This document shows positions 59,627 to 64,000 of a DNA stretch of 64,000 nt, piece by piece; the stretch's first letter is position 1, and every line of letters starts with the position of its first letter. The notes beneath the pieces were generated by a model. That model made no database searches and had not been told where the DNA came from. It saw nothing but the letters and a program-made list of their open reading frames with translations. The DNA is from Wurfbainia villosa (lineage: Eukaryota > Streptophyta > Magnoliopsida > Zingiberales > Zingiberaceae), in contig CM046006.1 of assembly GCA_025175895.1 (NCBI GenBank), positions 64,128,288-64,192,287 on the forward strand, read 5' to 3'. The translations under genes were made by a program, and so were the position numbers.

Positions 59627-61252
59627 TGTATAATAATTTTTTGATTAAACAAACCCAAGCGAATCAATGCAGTGGAAATACTAACACGACAACACAACCA
59701 AACTTCGAGCAAAACATGAAAACCAGAACCTAGATGACACAACCAGATCTTGAGTAAACACACAAAACACCAACAAAAAATCGAAGAACACAACACAAGA
59801 AAACAAACACACAAGACACACCCAATTTTTACTTGGTTCACAGCTCTCTCCTAGAGTTGCTAGTCCAAGGCTTACCTCTATATTTTCTCCTTTTTGAAGA
59901 AAAACTTCAAAGGTGGAGAAACCTCTTAACCGACTTACAGTTTATAGATTCAAGATATATGAGTTAAGCACAGGAATCTTAATTGAATGAAAGAATGTGA
60001 ATAATAAAACTTTACAGTAGAATGATGAACTTATCATATTTTTCCAGCAAGCCTTTGTCCTCGTTGAGACTAGAGCAGCAACACGAATCCTCGTTCAAAG
60101 AGGAAGGCTCTGAAAGCAAAAGTTGTAGCTTTCTAGTGATCAAACAGGAGCAGCAATCACTTGATTGTTGAGAGAACTTCCAGACAGAGCTTTGAGTTCA
60201 GGAAACCAAAGGAGAAGGGCGCTGCAATTTTTAGATTGTCAATCCACCTTTTCTTCGCAAGAACTCCCTTTTATTGGCCAAATTAAAACTTGTGAATGAG
60301 ATCTAGATCCACACAACTCGGTTAAGCAATCAGATGTAAACACGTAAGTCGAAACAAATGAAATTCTATCAGAATCGCTAATTCGTTTCCCAGCAGTCGA
60401 GGTGGCAGTCAAGCCCGCCTTGCATCTATGTGATACTAAAAAGGTCCAGTCGAGGCGTTACCTCGATTGCACAGGTTGAAACACCAATTTCTTCTATAGT
60501 AGTTGAGGCGATAGTCGAGCGAGACTTGCTTCTATTAGCTACTGCCTAAGGCCAGTTGAGGCGCAGTCTCGACTGCACCAGTCGAACCAGATAAGGTTCA
60601 CTAACTTATCTTGCATCAGTCGAGGCATTAGTCAAGCGTGGCTCGCTTTTGATTGCTTCTGCTCAGGACCAGTCGAGGTGCCACCTTGACTGCGACTCAT
60701 CCTGCAACAGTCAAGCTTCACCTACCACCGTTGGCTGCTACACAAGACTAGTCGAGGTGCCTCCTCGACTGCTCCTTGACCAGTCGAGGCATCGACTTTA
60801 CTGTACTTTGCCGACGACAAGTGCCTCCTCCTGATGAATGCAGTAAGGGTAAAAGATGTGGTGCCAGCTCATTGTTGTCCTTAAGACCCATTGTTTCAAT
60901 CAGCTCTAAGACTGAAACACACCTAGTAAAGACTCTACCCAGAGACCCTTTACTCACCAAGACTCTGGCCATCAGCCGTTCTTGGACTTTTCACCTTGCT
61001 ATTCCGCAAGGAATTTCCCTACTGCCAAGGAATTACCCATCTTGGACTTTTCACCAAGGTGCACCCTTGGATTTCTCACCTGCCAAGGAATTATCCATCT
61101 TGGACTTTTCACCAAGGTCCACCCTTGGATTTCTCACCTGTCAAGGAATTACCCGTCTTGTACTTTTCACCAAGGTTCACCCTTGTATTTCTCACACTTA
61201 CTTAAACCTTTGTCAAACACTAAAACATAACTTGGAGATTTCAGCTCCAACA
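59627..61252 (-). repeat. 3' LTR of element Q
   Basis: Begins TGTATAATAATTTTTTG, ends CAGCTCCAACA, 1626 bp. TCGAGGC-type palindromes (CAGTCGAGG...CCTCGACTG) at 60395-60790 and CCAAGG...CTTGGACTTTTCACC repeats at 60975-61190. The left edge is less certain than the right. Confidence 0.75.
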
Positions 61253-61724
61253 GTCTCTCTTTTTTGGATGTTTGACAACCCGTTTAAGTTTAGGTCACTC
61301 TACCCACATGATTGATCACATATTAGAGAATAGTGATGGACTAAACTATAAAAACTCTGTCCTCCCCCTTTGGCAAACATTGAAAAGGGTTTTGTAATCA
61401 CGGATATTAGATCATATCATCGTACATCAAAAGTATTCAGTAAGATTATGGTAAATCAGATATCAACCAAGGTTATGAATATTTACACACTTAAAACCCT
61501 CCCCCTCAATGCTATCGACATTTTTAAGTTTTAAGTTTTGAAATAATCTCTCTTCCCTATTCATTTTAATTGTAAGTTTACCGTTGTTAAGCTTCCTCAA
61601 GAATTCTCTAGTGTTAGAAGTGGTAAACCAACCTAAAGTTACTAAACTGGTCCAGTCGAGCCTCTGGTCGAGGCCTTCTTGCTTTTGGAGGTGTGCAGTC
61701 AAGTGCCCAGTCTATTAGTAATAT
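59627..61724 (-). mobile_element. SIRE-like element Q, 3' LTR and 3' untranslated region
   Basis: On the plus strand: LTR 59627-61252, then a polypurine-type GTCTCTCTTTTTTGGATG and about 470 bp of 3' untranslated sequence. At 61725 another LTR (R) begins. The order of landmarks matches the minus-strand SIRE LTRs of E and S. No Q coding sequence is seen. Confidence 0.75.
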
Positions 61725-63093
61725 ATGAGAGGTGTCCTAAGGCAATCGCCTTATGGTTGTACCATTTATTTGATAAATAAAGATTCACTATTTGAGTATA
61801 CATGTTTTCATGTATTTAATTGGATCTTAAACTCATTTACTGAATGCCCGCAATACGATTCACAACATGAGAGAATTTGTGATTGGATCACAACTAGTGA
61901 GTATCTCTACATGTATAATTGTGATGTATTGGAATTATCCCTAGCCGATGAATTGATGGATTCGGGCGCCATCAATTCTGTTGAGATTAGCATGAGGTAT
62001 ACTCTTTGGTTTATCCAAGCAGTTGTTCCTCACTGGTTGGAGATATTGGGATGTCCGGAGTTAATCGTGGATGCTAGCTATGGTAACTAGTGCATTGGAG
62101 TGACCAGCTATAAGACTTCATATGGTTCTCTGCATATATAGATATGTCAATGAAGTTCTTACAACAGCTTAAGTGTGATGTTCCTTCGACTTGCGGTATT
62201 CAAGTCATCTTGGTCATGAAGACTTATGTTTTGACATCTTAAGCAAGCATCTCCGAGGAGATGTGGACCTGGAATGATTGGGTATAAGTCGAAGTGGTCG
62301 AAGGTGTTTGAATAGCGTACAAAGGATTCACCGCTCCTTGCGAGGAGATGTATACCCTATGGCCTCTCGTCGGATTGTTACTAAAGTCTTTGGCCAAAAC
62401 ATTACATGTTTAGAGTTGGTACTCTTGGATACATGTGCAATAACTAGAATCTGAAGGACGAGGAAGTAATACTTGGGCTAGGTGTAACGTAGTCAACCTA
62501 GTGGGGACTGACATAATAGACCGTGTCCTAAACCAAGTGGGTATAAGATGAGTGAAGGGAATGGAGCACGATTTATTATAGTTGTTAAAGGGTTTCAGAA
62601 AAGGTTCTGGGATCAACCATTGATTTTCCAATTAATTGGGGATCATGATGTACTACTAAGACTCATGATCGTTCTATAATTAATGGTTAATTATAGACGA
62701 CCAATATAAATCGGGAACCTATTTTGTCACACACACAATGAGCATAATCCGAAGAATTTAAAACGAGTTTGAGAATAGGATTCTCAGATCGAGAGAGACT
62801 AGGTTTGGTTGGACCAAACAAAGAGCGAGTATGAAATGGTTTTAGTCGCATCGGAAGCATGGATGGGTCGAGTCTTATGAAGACATGATGGATGAACCAA
62901 ATTGGTTTGGTTCTAATCCAATGGTGGAAAATAAACCAAAGTGGTTTGGTTTGTTTTAAATGAATGAACTAAAGTTGGTTCAGTTCGTTTTAACTTAAAA
63001 TAGACCAACGCGATTTGGTTTATTTTAACTTAAGTTATTGGAGCGGGTTAATGGGTTTTGGTTATGAACCAATAACTCCTAGGAGAAGGTTTC
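61725..63093 (+). repeat. LTR R, copia-type, interrupted by LTR T
   Basis: Starts TGAGAGGTGTCCTAAGGC after ATATA. It has an early AATAAA (about 61776) as the Angela-type LTRs here do. No genes. The right end is not reached because T inserts at 63094. Orientation inferred from this resemblance only. Confidence 0.55.
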
Positions 63094-64000
63094 TGTTAGT
63101 GAAAGCCCTAGAGCTAATCATGTGATGATTGTTGTATGGACTTTATTGTATCATATTCCTATTTATAAAGGCATGGTTATTATATTTACTTGTATTGGTG
63201 CCAAATAACTAAATATAATAATGTCCTTGAGTAGTAGGTTCTTATCTATATCAATCGATTGGTTGAATCGATAATGAGATGATATAGAGAACACTACTCT
63301 TAATCATTCCTAGTCGAGTATTAACATTCAGGGACAATGTTAATGCGTAGAGACTAGCATGTAGGTCAACATGATGACTTGATCTCACAAGTCATGGATA
63401 TGAGATATCAAGTTGACACATGGGTATGCATTGGAGAATGTATACTGAATGACCCGCCATGAGAAAGTATCATGGATCGTTATATAAGTGTCATATACTT
63501 TCTCATGTGGCTATTAGTATGACTATTAGTCCTTAGACCTGAAGTCACCATGGTTCCCTACATAAGGAGTTGCATACTTTGGCTTCGTCAAACGTCACCC
63601 GTAAATGGGTGGACTATAAAGGCGATTATTGGGTATGTAACAAATTATGCGGAGGGATGTCAGTGATATAGATGGGATCTATCCCTCCTATATGATGGGG
63701 GTGACATCGATATTCTTGATAGAGTGAGACCACGAAGTGCATGGTCATGCCCAAATGAGTCAATATGAGATATTGAGCTCATTTGATTAGAGTGAGTCTA
63801 CTTGGAGTTCAAAATATAGATTGTACCGAGGATGACACGGTCTATGCCTCAATTGGTCAATCTAGATGTCAAGGATAGAGGGACATTGTCACATATTGTG
63901 AGAGTCACAATTAGTAGTCACAAAGGTGATGTTGGAGCTCAACATTCTTGTAACTTGGGTAGCAATGAAGTGTTGCTAGATACCGCTCATTGCTTATGTT
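63094..64000 (+). repeat. LTR T, same family as 4639-6466, cut by window edge
   Basis: Starts TGTTAGTGAAAGCCCTAGAG. All 907 bp align to the reverse complement of the LTR of the left copia element. A TATA-like ATTTATAAAG is at 63161-63170. Possible left duplication GTTTC (63089-63093). Confidence 0.92.

Noticed and set aside
61725..62090. A 121-codon frame as a possible small host gene.
   Set aside because: It lies at the start of an LTR-like sequence and has no recognisable domain or gene context.

Overview
This 64 kb window is plant nuclear DNA made almost entirely of transposable elements. I find no convincing host gene. The evidence is Ty1/copia and Ty3/gypsy LTR retrotransposons of plant type, with methionine-initiator-tRNA primer sites, CCHC gag proteins, DSG/DTG proteases, DDE integrases and YVDD reverse transcriptases. 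There is also an L1-type LINE, a tRNA-headed SINE and a hAT transposase relic. The host is a flowering plant; the species cannot be fixed from the sequence alone.

Left part (1-17.5 kb). An Angela/Tork-type copia element on the minus strand runs off the left edge (1-6466, 5' LTR 4639-6466). A second Angela-type element (6808-15384, minus, target duplication CACTT) sits in an unclassified hairpin-rich sequence (6467-6802 and 15390-16675). Its 3' LTR carries a 196-bp SINE that its 5' LTR lacks. A fragment of a SIRE-like LTR follows (16676-17550).

Middle part (17.5-56.2 kb). The 3' end of an old gypsy element (LTR 19873-21404) has a solo LTR of its own family inserted in its internal region (17782-19345, duplication ATAAC). 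Next comes a four-level nest. A hAT transposase pseudogene (21818-22258, resuming at 56151) is split by SIRE-type copia element E (22259-56150, duplication AATTC). E is split by Tat-type gypsy element N (27019-50655, duplication CCTAT). N contains SIRE-type element S (28470-36890, duplication AAGTT), which is nearly complete. N also holds two solo LTRs (42551-43735, CAGGC; 43970-45050, GGCAT). E's gag is further split by a 5'-truncated LINE (52921-54722). N carries degenerate genes on the opposite strand that look like the antisense Transposase_28-type genes of Tat elements, with recognisable introns.

Right part (56.2-64 kb). A plus-strand SIRE-like element P (56753-59626, 5' LTR and gag) is cut by minus-strand element Q (3' LTR 59627-61252). 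Q is followed by another LTR, R (61725-63093), and R is cut by LTR T (63094 to the edge). T is the same family as the LTR at 4639-6466, in the opposite orientation.

Two patterns deserve attention. SIRE-like LTRs of at least five sequence families share an architecture of two palindromic repeat arrays, CAGTCGACTG-type and CCAAG...CTTGG-type. The LTR pair of S is almost identical except for one block of hyper-divergence lying exactly on the first array. All coding regions are damaged. No element here looks autonomous, although S is close.
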